A stretch of 64,000 nt of DNA from an uncultured Sphingomonadaceae bacterium (GCA_947493195.1 CANLQG010000001.1:62001-126000); one strand, 5' to 3'. Counted from the stretch's first letter, positions 26,013 through 35,051 are shown. Notes: generated by a model not told the origin, from the letters alone. A program made the numbers and translations.

Positions 26013-26615
26013 ATGAGCCTGCTGTTCGACCGGCTGCAACGCCACTTTGCCGAAACGCGGCATGTCGGCATGGCCGGTATTCGGGACGATAGCGATTTCG
26101 TCGATCTGCCCGAACTGCGCGATGCCGCAGTCCTAATCCCTGTTACCGAGCGTGACGAGCCCGGCGTGCTGCTGACCCACCGGCCCGACACCATGCCCAG
26201 CCATCCCGGACAGGTTTCGTTCCCCGGTGGCAAGCTGGAAGCGGGAGAAAGCGTAATCCAGGCCGCCTTGCGCGAAGCGCACGAGGAACTGGCCATCGAT
26301 CCCGCCCGCGTTCGAGTTGTGGGAGAAGCGACGACCTTCGTGACCGGCACTGGCTATCGCCTGACTCCGGTGCTGGGCGTGATCCCTGCCGAAATGGAAA
26401 TCCGCCCCGACCCGCGCGAGGTTGCCGGGTGGTTCGAAGCCCCGCTTCGCCACCTGCTCGACCAGGAGAACCACAAGCCCAAGATCGGTATGTTCAACGG
26501 TCACGAGCGGCCCTATGTCGAGATCGACTGGGACGGCCACCGCATCTGGGGCATTACGGCGGGGATCATCGCCCACCTTTCGCACCGGTTCACCGTGGAT
26601 GATCTGCTGGGCTGA
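26013..26615 (+). CDS. NUDIX hydrolase, CoA pyrophosphatase-like
   Basis: 200 residues. GGKLEAGESVIQAALREAHEEL (about 75-96) fits the NUDIX box GX5EX7REUXEEXGU, with the Ala-Ile end in place of Gly-U. PVTERDEPGVLLTHRPDTMPSHPGQVSFPGG is the UPF0035/CoA pyrophosphatase (NudL) pattern. It would cleave CoA or related nucleoside diphosphate compounds in the cytosol. Only 10 bp separate it from the DUF1285 gene. Confidence 0.88.
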   Translation: MSLLFDRLQRHFAETRHVGMAGIRDDSDFVDLPELRDAAVLIPVTERDEPGVLLTHRPDTMPSHPGQVSFPGGKLEAGESVIQAALREAHEELAIDPARVRVVGEATTFVTGTGYRLTPVLGVIPAEMEIRPDPREVAGWFEAPLRHLLDQENHKPKIGMFNGHERPYVEIDWDGHRIWGITAGIIAHLSHRFTVDDLLG

Positions 26616-26670
26616 ACCCCAGGATCTATCGCCACCACAACTCAACCTGAGCTATCCCCACCACCGCTCA

Positions 26671-26744
26671 CCCTGAGCTTGTCGAAGGGTTGCCTTTTCT
26701 TCTAGCTGCAACAGAGGAGGGGCAACCCTTCGACAGGCTCAGGG
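26671..26744. repeat. Dispersed inverted repeat (CCCTGAGCTTGTCGAAGGG type), copy 1
   Basis: A 24-bp arm at 26671-26694 and its reverse complement at 26721-26744 differ at one base, with a 26-bp loop. The core CCCTGAGCTTGTCGAAGGG is a repeat I know from many sphingomonad genomes. It lies between the NUDIX and cca genes; the right arm produces an artificial N-terminal extension of the cca frame. A degenerate partial copy (ACCTGAGC) precedes it at about 26645. Related arms occur at 58916-58985. Confidence 0.9.
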
Positions 26745-26758
26745 TATTCGGAAAGATA

Positions 26759-27937
26759 GTGTCAACTTTACCTCAAACCCAATGGACGCAGCGCGCAGAC
26801 CTTGCGCAGCTTGTCGGCGCGCTTGGTGCGGATAACCTGCGCTGGGTGGGAGGCGCAGTGCGCGATACGCTGCTGGGCCTTGCGGTAAAGGATATCGACG
26901 CAGCCACATTGCTGCATCCCGAAGAGGTGATGAGGCGGCTGAAGGAGGCGGGCATCAAGGTCGTGCCCACTGGCCTCGATCACGGCACCGTCACCGCCGT
27001 ACTCGATGGCGGCCCGGTGGAGGTGACGACCCTTCGCAAGGATGTCGCGACCGACGGCAGGCGCGCCACCGTCGCCTTTGCCGACAATTGGCAGGACGAC
27101 GCCGCGCGCCGCGATTTCACGATCAACGCGCTTTACGCCCATCCCGAAACGCTGGAGATCAGCGACTATTTCGACGGTCTGGACGACCTCGGCGCACGCC
27201 GCGTGCGCTTCATCGGGGACGCGCGGGAGCGTATTCGCGAGGATCACTTGCGCATCCTGCGCTATTACCGCTTCCAGGCACGCTTCGGCTCCACGCTCGA
27301 TCCCGAAGGGGAGGATGCCTGCGCCGCGCTTGCCCCGATGCTGAAGGGTCTGAGCCGCGAACGGGTGGCGATGGAACTGCTTTCCCTGCTGGGCTTGCCC
27401 GATCCGCTGGGCACCGTGCGGCGCATGTTCGATCACGGGGTGCTGCCGGTAATCCTGCCGGAAGTCACTGACGAGGGGCTGGAAAGGCTGGCCGCCCTGA
27501 TCGCGACAGAGCGCGGGCAGCATTCCGCGCCCGACTCTGTCCGCCGCCTTGCCGCCATGTTGCCCGCCGATGCAAGGACCGCAGAGCAGGTGGCAGCGCG
27601 CCTGCGGCTTTCCAACGCCATCAGGAAACGCCTTGCGCGCTTGGCGAACCGGCAGCGCAAACCGGGCGACCCGCGCGTGCTCGCCTACCGCGAGGGCAGC
27701 GAAGTCGCGCGCGACCTTCTGCTGCTGGCAGACGAGCCGGTCGCGCCTCTGGACGGCTGGGAAATCCCCCGGTTCCCCTTGCGCGGCGGAGAAATCGTTG
27801 CGCGCGGGGTCGACGCCGGGCCAGAGGTGGCGCGCATCCTGCAGGCGGTGGAAAATCGTTGGCTGGCAGAGGGTTTTCCCGGGGAAGACCGCATCGCCCG
27901 GCTGCTGGACGAGGAACTGGACGACGTTGCCCGATAG
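26759..27937 (+). CDS. cca: CCA tRNA nucleotidyltransferase / poly(A) polymerase family
   Basis: 392 residues from a GTG at 26759, preceded by GGAAAG. The frame is open 23 codons earlier, but those codons are the right arm of the repeat and are not conserved protein. NLRWVGGAVRDTLLGLAVKDIDAAT carries the GGxVRD motif and the catalytic DxD; RRDFTINAL and EDHLRILRYYRFQARFG are the B and E-like motifs. Class II enzyme that adds or repairs the 3' CCA of tRNA. Confidence 0.93.
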   Translation: MSTLPQTQWTQRADLAQLVGALGADNLRWVGGAVRDTLLGLAVKDIDAATLLHPEEVMRRLKEAGIKVVPTGLDHGTVTAVLDGGPVEVTTLRKDVATDGRRATVAFADNWQDDAARRDFTINALYAHPETLEISDYFDGLDDLGARRVRFIGDARERIREDHLRILRYYRFQARFGSTLDPEGEDACAALAPMLKGLSRERVAMELLSLLGLPDPLGTVRRMFDHGVLPVILPEVTDEGLERLAALIATERGQHSAPDSVRRLAAMLPADARTAEQVAARLRLSNAIRKRLARLANRQRKPGDPRVLAYREGSEVARDLLLLADEPVAPLDGWEIPRFPLRGGEIVARGVDAGPEVARILQAVENRWLAEGFPGEDRIARLLDEELDDVAR

Positions 27938-28183
27938 GTACGACAGGCAATTTGCCCTTGAAATTTTCTGCAGGGCTGGTGCAGGTAAGGTTCAGAGGCC
28001 ACCTGTTAGGTAGCCTTATATCGGGATCGGCGCTGCTTGCGCCGTCTGTGTCTGCCCCGGCGCGTTGCCGGGTGCTTGCCGCCCGGTTTGCCATTTCCGG
28101 CGCCACTTCAGGCCATGTCGGACGATTTTGAACTCCCGGACCCGCGTCATGCGAAGCGGTCTGGATGGAAGGGGATTACTTGC

Positions 28184-28693
28184 ATGAAGAAGATCGCACT
28201 CACCGCCGCCGCCGCGCTTGCCGCACTCGCCGCCAATCCTGCCCTGGCGCAGGATGTGGGCGAAACCGTGATGGGCAATGACGGGAATGCCATCGGCACT
28301 GTCGCCGACGCGAACGAACAGGGCGTCCTGCTGACCGTGGGCGAATACCAGATCGCAATCCCCGCCGGTGCCTTTGGCACCAGCGAAGCCGGCCCGACGC
28401 TGAACATCAGCCGCGACCAGCTCGTGCAGATGCATGAAGAGCAGCTCGCTGCAGCCGAAGCGGCGCTGACTGCCGCTCTCGTCGAAGGCGCTGCCGTCGT
28501 CACCGCCGACCCGCAGCCGCTGGGCACCGTCGAAACCGTGGACGAAGCCAATGTGGTTATCGTTCGCGAAGACGAAACCAAGGTGGCCCTGCCGCGCGAA
28601 ATGTTCGCGGTGGACCCCAACGGCGCGCTGATGGCCCGCATCATGATGGCGGACCTCGAAGCCGCGCTCGCCGCGCAGGCCGATGCTGGCTAA
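28184..28693 (+). CDS. Secreted protein with two copies of a PRC-barrel-like beta motif
   Basis: 169 residues. Signal peptide MKKIALTAAAALAALAANPALA with a clear AxA cleavage. The mature part has two similar halves: ETVMGNDGNAIGTVADANEQ...TVGEYQIAIPAGAF and AAVVTADPQPLGTVETVDEA...REDETKVALPREMF, separated by a helical, Ala- and Glu-rich linker. Each half looks like the beta-strand set of a PRC-barrel-like or KOW-like domain. Likely periplasmic. Function unknown. A strong bidirectional terminator follows at 28722. Confidence 0.7.
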   Translation: MKKIALTAAAALAALAANPALAQDVGETVMGNDGNAIGTVADANEQGVLLTVGEYQIAIPAGAFGTSEAGPTLNISRDQLVQMHEEQLAAAEAALTAALVEGAAVVTADPQPLGTVETVDEANVVIVREDETKVALPREMFAVDPNGALMARIMMADLEAALAAQADAG

Positions 28694-28721
28694 GCTTTCG
28701 GCTTACCCAAATCACCAGGAA

Positions 28722-28753
28722 AACCCGGCAGGAGCGATCCTGCCGGGTTTTTT
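28722..28753. terminator. Bidirectional rho-independent terminator
   Basis: AACCCGGCAGGA (28722-28733) pairs perfectly with TCCTGCCGGGTT (28738-28749) over a 4-base loop. On the plus strand six T follow; on the minus strand four T follow. It stands between the secreted protein gene and the convergent parC. Confidence 0.92.
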
Positions 28754-28762
28754 GTTGGATGG

Positions 28763-28882
28763 TTAGTCTTCCGAAGCCGCATCCGCAGCTTCGTCCTCGC
28801 TAGACGCGCAGCAAGCTGCGCCCGCTGCGGGCGGGCGTTTGCCCTTGCGGCCTGCCAAGGGCAGGCCGACGCATGAGGGGCA
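28763..28882 (-). other. In-frame tail beyond the parC stop
   Basis: After the parC TGA the same frame stays open for 39 codons to a TAA at 28763. It translates to CPSCVGLPLAGRKGKR, then a Pro-Ala-Gly-Cys stretch, then ASSEDEAADAASED, an acidic low-complexity end of the kind seen at C-termini. It may be a remnant of an older ParC C-terminus cut by insertion of the palindromes at 28806-28867, or chance. No translation is claimed. Confidence 0.35.
28806..28867. repeat. Cluster of three small palindromes (REP-like)
   Basis: GCGCAGC-AA-GCTGCGC at 28806-28821, GCCCGC-T-GCGGGC at 28820-28832 and GGCCTGCC-AAG-GGCAGGCC at 28849-28867 follow each other within 62 bp directly downstream of parC. Each is a perfect hairpin. 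No T tract follows, so this looks like a REP-type element rather than a terminator. A related palindrome, GGCCTGC-CAAT-GCAGGCC, is at 9002-9019. Confidence 0.65.
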
Positions 28883-31180
28883 TCAAAACTTGTTATCCTT
28901 GGGGAAGCCCTGCGGCGGCATCCGGCCAGCGGCCCCGCGCGCCACCTTCCACATCCCGATATCGTTCTCCGTCCGGGTGCGGTCGCCCTTGCCGCCCATC
29001 TGCCAGCTGAGGCCGTCCTCCAGTTTGAAGGTGGTGGCATCGGACAGGCCGCCATCGCGGTAGCGTTGCAGGGTCACGCCCTGCCCGCGCGTCATCACCG
29101 GCATTTCCTCCAGCGCGAAGACCACCAGCTTGCGGTTCTCGCCCACTACGGCCACGTGGTCGTGCTCTTTCGCCACTTCGCGCGCGACAGTCAGCTTCGC
29201 ATCGCCCTTCAGGTTCACCACCTGCCGGCCCTTGCGCGTTTCCGCTAGCAGCTCATCTGTAATGGCGACGAAGCCCTTGCCCACGGTCGAGGCAAGCAGG
29301 ACCTGCTTATCCTTCTCATGCACCACCACGGCGATGATCTGTGTGGAAGCATCGATATCGAGCGTGTTCCTCACCGGCTCGCCAAAGCCGCGGGCGCTGG
29401 GCAATTTATCCGCACCCAGCGTGAAGAAGCGACCGTCTGCCCCGCACAGCAGCAGCTTGTCCGTGGTCTGGCAATGAATAGCAAAGGCGGGGCCGTCGCC
29501 TTCCTTGTACTTGAAATCGCCGCAGCCATCCTCGCCAAGGTCCACGTGCCCCTTGGCTGCGCGCACCCAGCCCTTGGCCGAAAGGATCACCGTCACCGGT
29601 TCCTTCTCGATCATGGCATCGGGATTGAATTCCACGGTCGGCGCAGCTTCGGCGATGGTCGTGCGGCGCGCCCCGAGGGCGGTATCCTCGCCGTATTCCT
29701 TGCTCAGGGCAGCCATGTCGCGTTTCAGGCGCGTGCGCTGGCGAGCCGGGCTTTCGAGCAGCTTTGTGAGCTCCTCCTGCTCCTTCAGCAGCTCGTCCTT
29801 CTCAGTGCGAAGCTGCATCTCCTCAAGCTTGCGCAAGGATCGCAGGCGCATGTTCAGGATGGCTTCGGTCTGCCGGTCGGTCAGGCCGAATTCCGCCATC
29901 ATCACCGGCTTCGGCTCGTCCTCTGTACGGATGATCTCGATGACCCGGTCAAGGTTGAGGAAGGCGATGATGTAGCCTTCCAGCAGTTCCAGCCGGTCCG
30001 CGATCTTGGCCAGGCGGTGCGCGGTGCGGCGCTGCAGGATCTCGATCTGGTGCGTGACCCAGTTGGCAAGCAACTCCTTCAATCCCATCACCATCGGCGT
30101 GCGGGTATGATCCAGCACGTTGAGGTTGAGGCTGAAACGCGTCTCCAGGTCTGTGAGCTTGTAGACGCTTTCCTTCAGCAGTTCGGGATCGACATTGCGG
30201 CTGCGCGGCACCAGCACGATGCGCACCTGCTCGTCGCTCTCGTCACGCACGTCTTCCAGAATGGGCAGCTTCTTGTCACCGATGGCCGCGGCAATCTGCT
30301 CAATCAGCTTGCTCTTGGGCACCTGATAGGGAATCTCGGAGATCACCAACTGGTATCCCCCGCCCTTCTGCCGCTCTATGCCGGCTTCGCGGTCCGCCTC
30401 GCTCTCCGCCTCCGCAGCAAAGAAGCGCCCGCGCACGCGGAAGGAGCCGCGCCCCGTTTCGTAGGCGTTGGAAATCGCCTCCGCGCTGTCGACCACCAGG
30501 CCGCCGGTGGCAAAGTCCGGTCCCTTGAACACGGTCATCAGCTCTTCGTGGGTAACGTCCTTGTTGAACATCACCTTCTCGGCCGCATCCAGCACTTCGG
30601 CCACGTTGTGGCTGGGAATGCTGGTGGCCATGCCCACGGCGATTCCGCTCGCCCCGTTTGCCAGCAGGTTGGGGAAGAGGCCGGGCATGATGACCGGTTC
30701 TTCTTCCTCGTTGTTGTAGGTGGGAATGAACTCGACCGTGCCTTCGTCCAGCCCATCCATCAGCTGCATCGCCGTGCGCGTCAGCTTGCATTCGGTGTAG
30801 CGGTAGGCGGCGGCGTTATCGCCGTCGATATTGCCGAAGTTGCCCTGCCCCTCCACCAGCGGATAGCGCAGCGTGAATGGCTGGGCGAGGCGCACCATGG
30901 CATCGTAGACCGCCACGTCGCCGTGCGGGTGATACTTGCCGATCACATCGCCCACCACGCGGGCGCTCTTCTTGAACGTGCTGTCGGGCGAGAGGCGCAG
31001 CTGCCGCATCGTCCACAGCAGGCGGCGGTGGACCGGCTTCAGACCATCGCGCAGGTCCGGCAGTGAACGCGCCGTGATCGTTGAGAGGGCATAGACGAGA
31101 TAACGCTCCGAAAGTGCGCTTTCGAACGGTTCACGGGTGATGCCCGCACTTGAATCATCGGGTTCTTCAACGGTGGCCAT
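28883..31180 (-). CDS. parC: DNA topoisomerase IV subunit A
   Basis: 765 residues. The N-terminal breakage-reunion domain has [49 protein letters not shown] with the quinolone-region Ser replaced by the alphaproteobacterial pattern, and [11 protein letters not shown] with the active-site Tyr. [14 protein letters not shown] is also conserved. The C-terminal beta-pinwheel is shorter than in GyrA and lacks a clear GyrA box, which supports ParC over GyrA. It decatenates chromosomes with ParE. It ends DNKF; see the adjacent tail feature. Confidence 0.95.
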   Translation of the reverse strand: MATVEEPDDSSAGITREPFESALSERYLVYALSTITARSLPDLRDGLKPVHRRLLWTMRQLRLSPDSTFKKSARVVGDVIGKYHPHGDVAVYDAMVRLAQPFTLRYPLVEGQGNFGNIDGDNAAAYRYTECKLTRTAMQLMDGLDEGTVEFIPTYNNEEEEPVIMPGLFPNLLANGASGIAVGMATSIPSHNVAEVLDAAEKVMFNKDVTHEELMTVFKGPDFATGGLVVDSAEAISNAYETGRGSFRVRGRFFAAEAESEADREAGIERQKGGGYQLVISEIPYQVPKSKLIEQIAAAIGDKKLPILEDVRDESDEQVRIVLVPRSRNVDPELLKESVYKLTDLETRFSLNLNVLDHTRTPMVMGLKELLANWVTHQIEILQRRTAHRLAKIADRLELLEGYIIAFLNLDRVIEIIRTEDEPKPVMMAEFGLTDRQTEAILNMRLRSLRKLEEMQLRTEKDELLKEQEELTKLLESPARQRTRLKRDMAALSKEYGEDTALGARRTTIAEAAPTVEFNPDAMIEKEPVTVILSAKGWVRAAKGHVDLGEDGCGDFKYKEGDGPAFAIHCQTTDKLLLCGADGRFFTLGADKLPSARGFGEPVRNTLDIDASTQIIAVVVHEKDKQVLLASTVGKGFVAITDELLAETRKGRQVVNLKGDAKLTVAREVAKEHDHVAVVGENRKLVVFALEEMPVMTRGQGVTLQRYRDGGLSDATTFKLEDGLSWQMGGKGDRTRTENDIGMWKVARGAAGRMPPQGFPKDNKF

Positions 31181-31286
31181 GCAGCTTGCCCTATCACCGT
31201 CTCCACTCGGCGGACAGCGCGGAACGCAAGGCTTTCCCCACCCGTTAGACGGTCAAACAGCAATTCATGAATATGGAGCAAACATC

Positions 31287-31838
31287 ATGGCACAGCGCGT
31301 AATGATCCTCGCCACCAACGGCTTCGAACAGTCGGAACTCGAAGGCCCCAAGAGCAACCTCGAAGATGCCGGTTACGAAGTCGTGGTCGTCAGTCCTGAA
31401 GACGGCCAGATTAAGGGGTGGGACAAGGACGACTGGGGCAGCCCGGTCGATGTCGACCTGACGTTGGCAGAAGCCAGTGCGAACGAATTCGATGCACTGG
31501 TGCTGCCGGGCGGCCAGATCAACCCCGATCTGCTGCGCGTGGAAGACAAGGCCATCCAATTGGTCAAGGACTTCAACAGTGCAGGAAAGCCGATCGCCGC
31601 AATCTGCCACGCCCCGTGGCTGCTGATCGAGGCAGGCATCGTGAAAGGCCGTGAGGCGACGAGCTACCATTCCATCCGCACCGACCTGAAGAATGCCGGC
31701 GCGAACGTGGTGGATAAGGAAGTTGCGCATGATGGCAACCTCATCACCAGCCGCAACCCTGATGACATTCCCGCTTTCTCCGACGCGATCATTTCCGCGC
31801 TGAAAAAGGAAAGCGCCAAGCTAACCGAAGCCGCCTGA
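31287..31838 (+). CDS. PfpI/DJ-1 family class I glutamine amidotransferase-like protein
   Basis: 183 residues. MAQRVMILATNGFEQSELEGP is the family opening with the conserved Glu (FEQSEL), FDALVLPGGQINPDLLR follows, and AAICHAPWLLIEAGI carries the nucleophilic Cys elbow. Members include the PfpI protease, YhbO/YajL-type protein deglycases and general stress proteins. A role in repair of glycated protein or stress is plausible. It is monocistronic, with a terminator at 31912. Confidence 0.88.
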   Translation: MAQRVMILATNGFEQSELEGPKSNLEDAGYEVVVVSPEDGQIKGWDKDDWGSPVDVDLTLAEASANEFDALVLPGGQINPDLLRVEDKAIQLVKDFNSAGKPIAAICHAPWLLIEAGIVKGREATSYHSIRTDLKNAGANVVDKEVAHDGNLITSRNPDDIPAFSDAIISALKKESAKLTEAA

Positions 31839-31871
31839 TCCGAAGCCGTCTGATCCCCGGATCCGACCCGT

Positions 31872-31882
31872 CCCCCCCCCCC
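31872..31882 (+). repeat. Run of eleven C
   Basis: An uninterrupted 11-base C tract in the gap between the PfpI-like gene and its terminator. Such tracts slip during replication and in sequencing. It is 34 bp past the stop codon and not in a coding region or an obvious promoter. Confidence 0.9.
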
Positions 31883-31911
31883 AAAGTACCGGGGATATCG
31901 GACTTCACGAG

Positions 31912-31946
31912 ACCCCGCTGCGCCAGACAGGTGCGGCGGGGTTTTT
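31912..31946 (+). terminator. Rho-independent terminator after the PfpI-like gene
   Basis: ACCCCGCTGCGC (31912-31923) pairs with GTGCGGCGGGGT (31931-31942) with one internal mismatch, followed by TTTTT. Confidence 0.88.
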
Positions 31947-32006
31947 CCATGTGTCTTGCAAGCTTGCTGGCCGGACCCATGCACGCGTTCGCGCATTGGG
32001 ATCAGC

Positions 32007-33734
32007 ATGGGGAAGACAACGCTTGAAATCATCCGCCTGAAAACCGGCGCACTTCTGCTCACCCTGATCCTGGCTCTTGGCATATCCGTGCAGGCACAGG
32101 CACAGGACGGGCGCACGGTCGCAGCCAGTTCGGAGCCGTACGTCTATAAGGTCGAGCAGTTGCAGAACGGCGGCGGCGCGGGCACCCCGCTGGAACTCGA
32201 TACGCCAATGGGCATGATCGAGACATTCATGGCCGCAGGGCAGCAGGAAGACTGGCAGGCCGCCTCTGCCGCGATGGATTTTGCCAACACCGACGTCGAT
32301 CCCGCTGCCCGGCAGGAACTCGCGGCGCAGCTTTACGACCTTGTGCATCGCTCGATCTCGATCGGCTGGTCCGACTTGCCCGACCGACCCGATGCGGTCG
32401 ATATCTTGGCAAGCGACAAGAACCCGATGGCGGGCATCGCGCGCCGCTCGATTCGGCTGGCCACGCTGGACCTGGATGGCCGCTCCGTACCGATCCGGCT
32501 GGCGCGCGTGCAGGCGCCGGGCGGCGAGCCAGTCTGGGTTTTCAGCCGCCAGACGGTGGCGAACGTGCCGGCACTTTACGCCCTTTATGGCCCGACGAAG
32601 TTCGAGAAGGCACTGCCACCGATACTGCGCCAGCAGGCCTTCTGGACGCTGGCCTGGTGGGAGGTCATCGCGCTTCCGCTGATTCTCCTGCTGGGCGCCT
32701 TCGCAGCCGCGCTGACCTACCGCGCTATCGGCCATTTCCGAGACAGGATGGATGAGGATGGCAAGCTCTACGGCGTGCTGCAAGCGATCCAGATGCCCGC
32801 CACGCTGCTGGCTTTCGCCGGGACCTTCGCTGCCATTCGCGGTACTTTCTTCCGCCTGTCGGGCCCGGTCGCCGATCTGCTGAACCCCTTGCAGCTCCTG
32901 CTTATCATCGCCGCAGTCATCGGCATCCTGCTAGCCGCGCTCGATTTCCTGTTCGATTTTGCCACCACCCGCCGCACCGACAAACTGGAAGCGCCGGAGA
33001 ACAACAAGGACCGCAATTTCTACACCAAGATGAGCGCGATCCGCCGCATACTCACTGCCGTGTTGCTGCTGGCGGGCATCGGGTTCCTGCTGGTGGCCAG
33101 CAATATGTCGAACACGCTGGGCTTTTCCATCATCGCCTCTGCCGGGATCCTGGGCCTGGTGCTGGTGTTCGCGGCGCGCAAGGTGCTGGGCGACATCATG
33201 GCCAGCGTGCAGATCGCCTTTGCCCGCAGCGCGCGGATCGGCGATGCCGTCTATTACGATGATCGGTGGTGCTACGTCGAAAAGATCGGCTTCACCCACC
33301 TGCGCCTGCGAAGCTGGGACGAACGCCGTATGATGGTGCCGGTCAGCGCCTTTACCAGCGACAGCTTCGAGAACTGGACGAAGCAGGACCCAAGCCTGAT
33401 GATGCATGTCGAACTGGAACTGGACCACCGCTGCGATGTCGACGCGCTGCGCGGAACTTTCCGTGAATTCGTGGAAAGCGACGAGGACGTGATCGCCCCA
33501 GAAGACGCTGCGTGCCAGGTGGTCGGCCACAATTCGCGCGCCATGGTGGTGCGCTTCATGGCTCGGTCAAGCGATCCCAGGTGCGGCTGGAAGATGCACT
33601 GCCGCCTGCGCGAACACATGCTGGCCGCCGCAGCCCGGCTGGACGCCGGAGAGGGCAATGAACCCTCCCCCGCCTACCTGCCGCGCGAACGTGAAGTGCG
33701 GATGGATATGTCGGTGGAGGAAGAGACTGCCTGA
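32007..33734 (+). CDS. Mechanosensitive ion channel, MscS family, with periplasmic N-terminal domain
   Basis: 575 residues from MGKTTLEIIRLK. A signal peptide ends near QAQAQ (about 33), a soluble domain of about 170 residues follows, then five hydrophobic segments from about 215 to 400. The MscS core reads GILGLVLVFAARKVLGDIMASVQIAFARSARIGDAV, the pore-lining TM3 and first beta residues, then VEKIGFTHLRLRSWDERRMMVPVSAF, the typical beta domain. The N-terminal periplasmic domain makes it a long MscK/YbdG-like variant. It likely releases solutes on osmotic downshift or senses tension. Upstream in-frame codons are ignored because the signal peptide fixes the start. Confidence 0.9.
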   Translation: MGKTTLEIIRLKTGALLLTLILALGISVQAQAQDGRTVAASSEPYVYKVEQLQNGGGAGTPLELDTPMGMIETFMAAGQQEDWQAASAAMDFANTDVDPAARQELAAQLYDLVHRSISIGWSDLPDRPDAVDILASDKNPMAGIARRSIRLATLDLDGRSVPIRLARVQAPGGEPVWVFSRQTVANVPALYALYGPTKFEKALPPILRQQAFWTLAWWEVIALPLILLLGAFAAALTYRAIGHFRDRMDEDGKLYGVLQAIQMPATLLAFAGTFAAIRGTFFRLSGPVADLLNPLQLLLIIAAVIGILLAALDFLFDFATTRRTDKLEAPENNKDRNFYTKMSAIRRILTAVLLLAGIGFLLVASNMSNTLGFSIIASAGILGLVLVFAARKVLGDIMASVQIAFARSARIGDAVYYDDRWCYVEKIGFTHLRLRSWDERRMMVPVSAFTSDSFENWTKQDPSLMMHVELELDHRCDVDALRGTFREFVESDEDVIAPEDAACQVVGHNSRAMVVRFMARSSDPRCGWKMHCRLREHMLAAAARLDAGEGNEPSPAYLPREREVRMDMSVEEETA

Positions 33735-33758
33735 GTTCCTCGCCTCGCGGCGTCAGGG

Positions 33759-35051
33759 TCAACCGGCAGTTGCAAGGCCCGATGCCAGCGACAGGATGCG
33801 CGCGGACGCCACCTCGCCGGTCAGCGCGTAGGCGAACGGCCCGTTTTCCCAGTAGGCCAGCGAACGTCCCTCGCGGCTTTCCACAAGCGGCAGCTTTTCG
33901 GCAGGGGTTTCCGCGCGTGTGGCGAAAAGCGACACACTTTCGCCTTGCGGAGTTTGCATTACCATGGCGACCGCGGGGCCAAGGTCCGATGGGTAGACCT
34001 GCACGTCCTGCACGGTCCATCCAACCGGTAGCGCCGGCAGGTCGATGCCGGTCGCGCCAGCAATCTCGCCCCGGTCGAGGTTTTGCGATTCAATCTGCGA
34101 TACCATGCGCAAGCGCGCTTGGGAGGCATCGTAGGACGCGTCGGCTTCTTCGATAAAGGAGGCCGCGCTGGCTGTCTCGGACGGATCGGCAGCGGCGTGG
34201 ACCACCCAGCCGCCCGCAAATGCCATCGCCAGCATCGCCGCCCTGCGCCAGTCGCCCGCGCGGCGGGGCGCGGCTTTCTGCGGGAATGCAATCACCTCGC
34301 CGCTGCGCCGCTTGCGACCAACCAGCGTACCCTTGGTGCTGCCCGACACGCGCTCGAAGGTGATCTGCGGCCAGCGTTCGCGCCAGCGCCGCGCAACGAT
34401 CCGCTCGCCCGGACGGGCACCGTCGTCCAGCAGCACGATTGCGCCGGGGGAGAGGCGGTCGAACAGGCAGTCCGCCGCGCCGCGCACGAAAGGATGCACC
34501 GACCACGGCGGGCCGTCGATGATCAGCAGGTCTATGGTTTCGGGCAGGTTCGACAGGTCGTACCACCGGCCCGGCCAGCCAGGTACACTGGCGGTCAGCG
34601 GCGCATGGGCCATCCGCGCCTCTGCGTCTTCTTCGGCCAGCCATTCGCGCGTCGCCTCGACGAAACCGGCGTGCTGGTCATAACTGTGCAGGGTTCCGCC
34701 GCCGTTACGCTCCATCGCTTTCGCGCATACCAGCGAGGTCGCCCCCGCGCCCAGTTCGACCACGTTGGCAGGGCGCAGTTCCTCCACCGCGTCTACGATG
34801 CGATGCAGGAAGCCGGTATCCGCCTTCCAGCTTCCCAGGTTCGGCAAGGCGTCTTCACGCAGGCCCACGCGCTTCAACAGGCGGCGTTTCTCGGCCTTGC
34901 GCCCGCCCCACAGGCTGAACAGCAGCCACGGCCATCCGATTGCGCCGAACGCCAGCCGATAGGCCATGTCGGATGCAGGAGTGCTGGAAGCGGGCGCCTC
35001 GTCCTCGTCGCTGGCGAGGGAGAATAGCGGCGTGGTGTTGCGAGAGGTCAT
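33759..35051 (-). CDS. Fusion: membrane-anchored SAM methyltransferase and anti-sigma-like periplasmic domain
   Basis: 430 residues in one frame. Residues 1-28 are acidic; 29-49 are hydrophobic (MAYRLAFGAIGWPWLLFSLW). Residues 95-245 form a class I methyltransferase: VVELGAGATSLVCA (SAM motif I), LHSYDQHAGF, and DLLIIDGPPW. A second hydrophobic span is 270-288 (RRAAMLAMAFAGGWVVHAA). Residues 290-430 (SYDASQARLRM..., LPALPVGWTVQDVQVYPSDLGPAV, GESVSLFATR, RSLAYWENGPFAYALTG) match, as I know it, the periplasmic C-terminal region of alphaproteobacterial anti-sigma factors. Charges predict methyltransferase inside and sensor outside. No sigma factor is beside it. The gene stands alone, convergent with mscS. 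Confidence 0.7.
   Translation of the reverse strand: MTSRNTTPLFSLASDEDEAPASSTPASDMAYRLAFGAIGWPWLLFSLWGGRKAEKRRLLKRVGLREDALPNLGSWKADTGFLHRIVDAVEELRPANVVELGAGATSLVCAKAMERNGGGTLHSYDQHAGFVEATREWLAEEDAEARMAHAPLTASVPGWPGRWYDLSNLPETIDLLIIDGPPWSVHPFVRGAADCLFDRLSPGAIVLLDDGARPGERIVARRWRERWPQITFERVSGSTKGTLVGRKRRSGEVIAFPQKAAPRRAGDWRRAAMLAMAFAGGWVVHAAADPSETASAASFIEEADASYDASQARLRMVSQIESQNLDRGEIAGATGIDLPALPVGWTVQDVQVYPSDLGPAVAMVMQTPQGESVSLFATRAETPAEKLPLVESREGRSLAYWENGPFAYALTGEVASARILSLASGLATAG

Noticed and set aside
26671..26744. Possible CRISPR repeat or terminator
   Set aside because: Only a single inverted pair with no array spacing and no T run; the sequence is a known dispersed repeat type.
29318..31066. 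582-codon open frame antisense to parC
   Set aside because: High-GC coding DNA leaves long antisense frames open; parC has clear motifs on the other strand, and the antisense product is His/Gln/Arg-rich without any recognisable domain.
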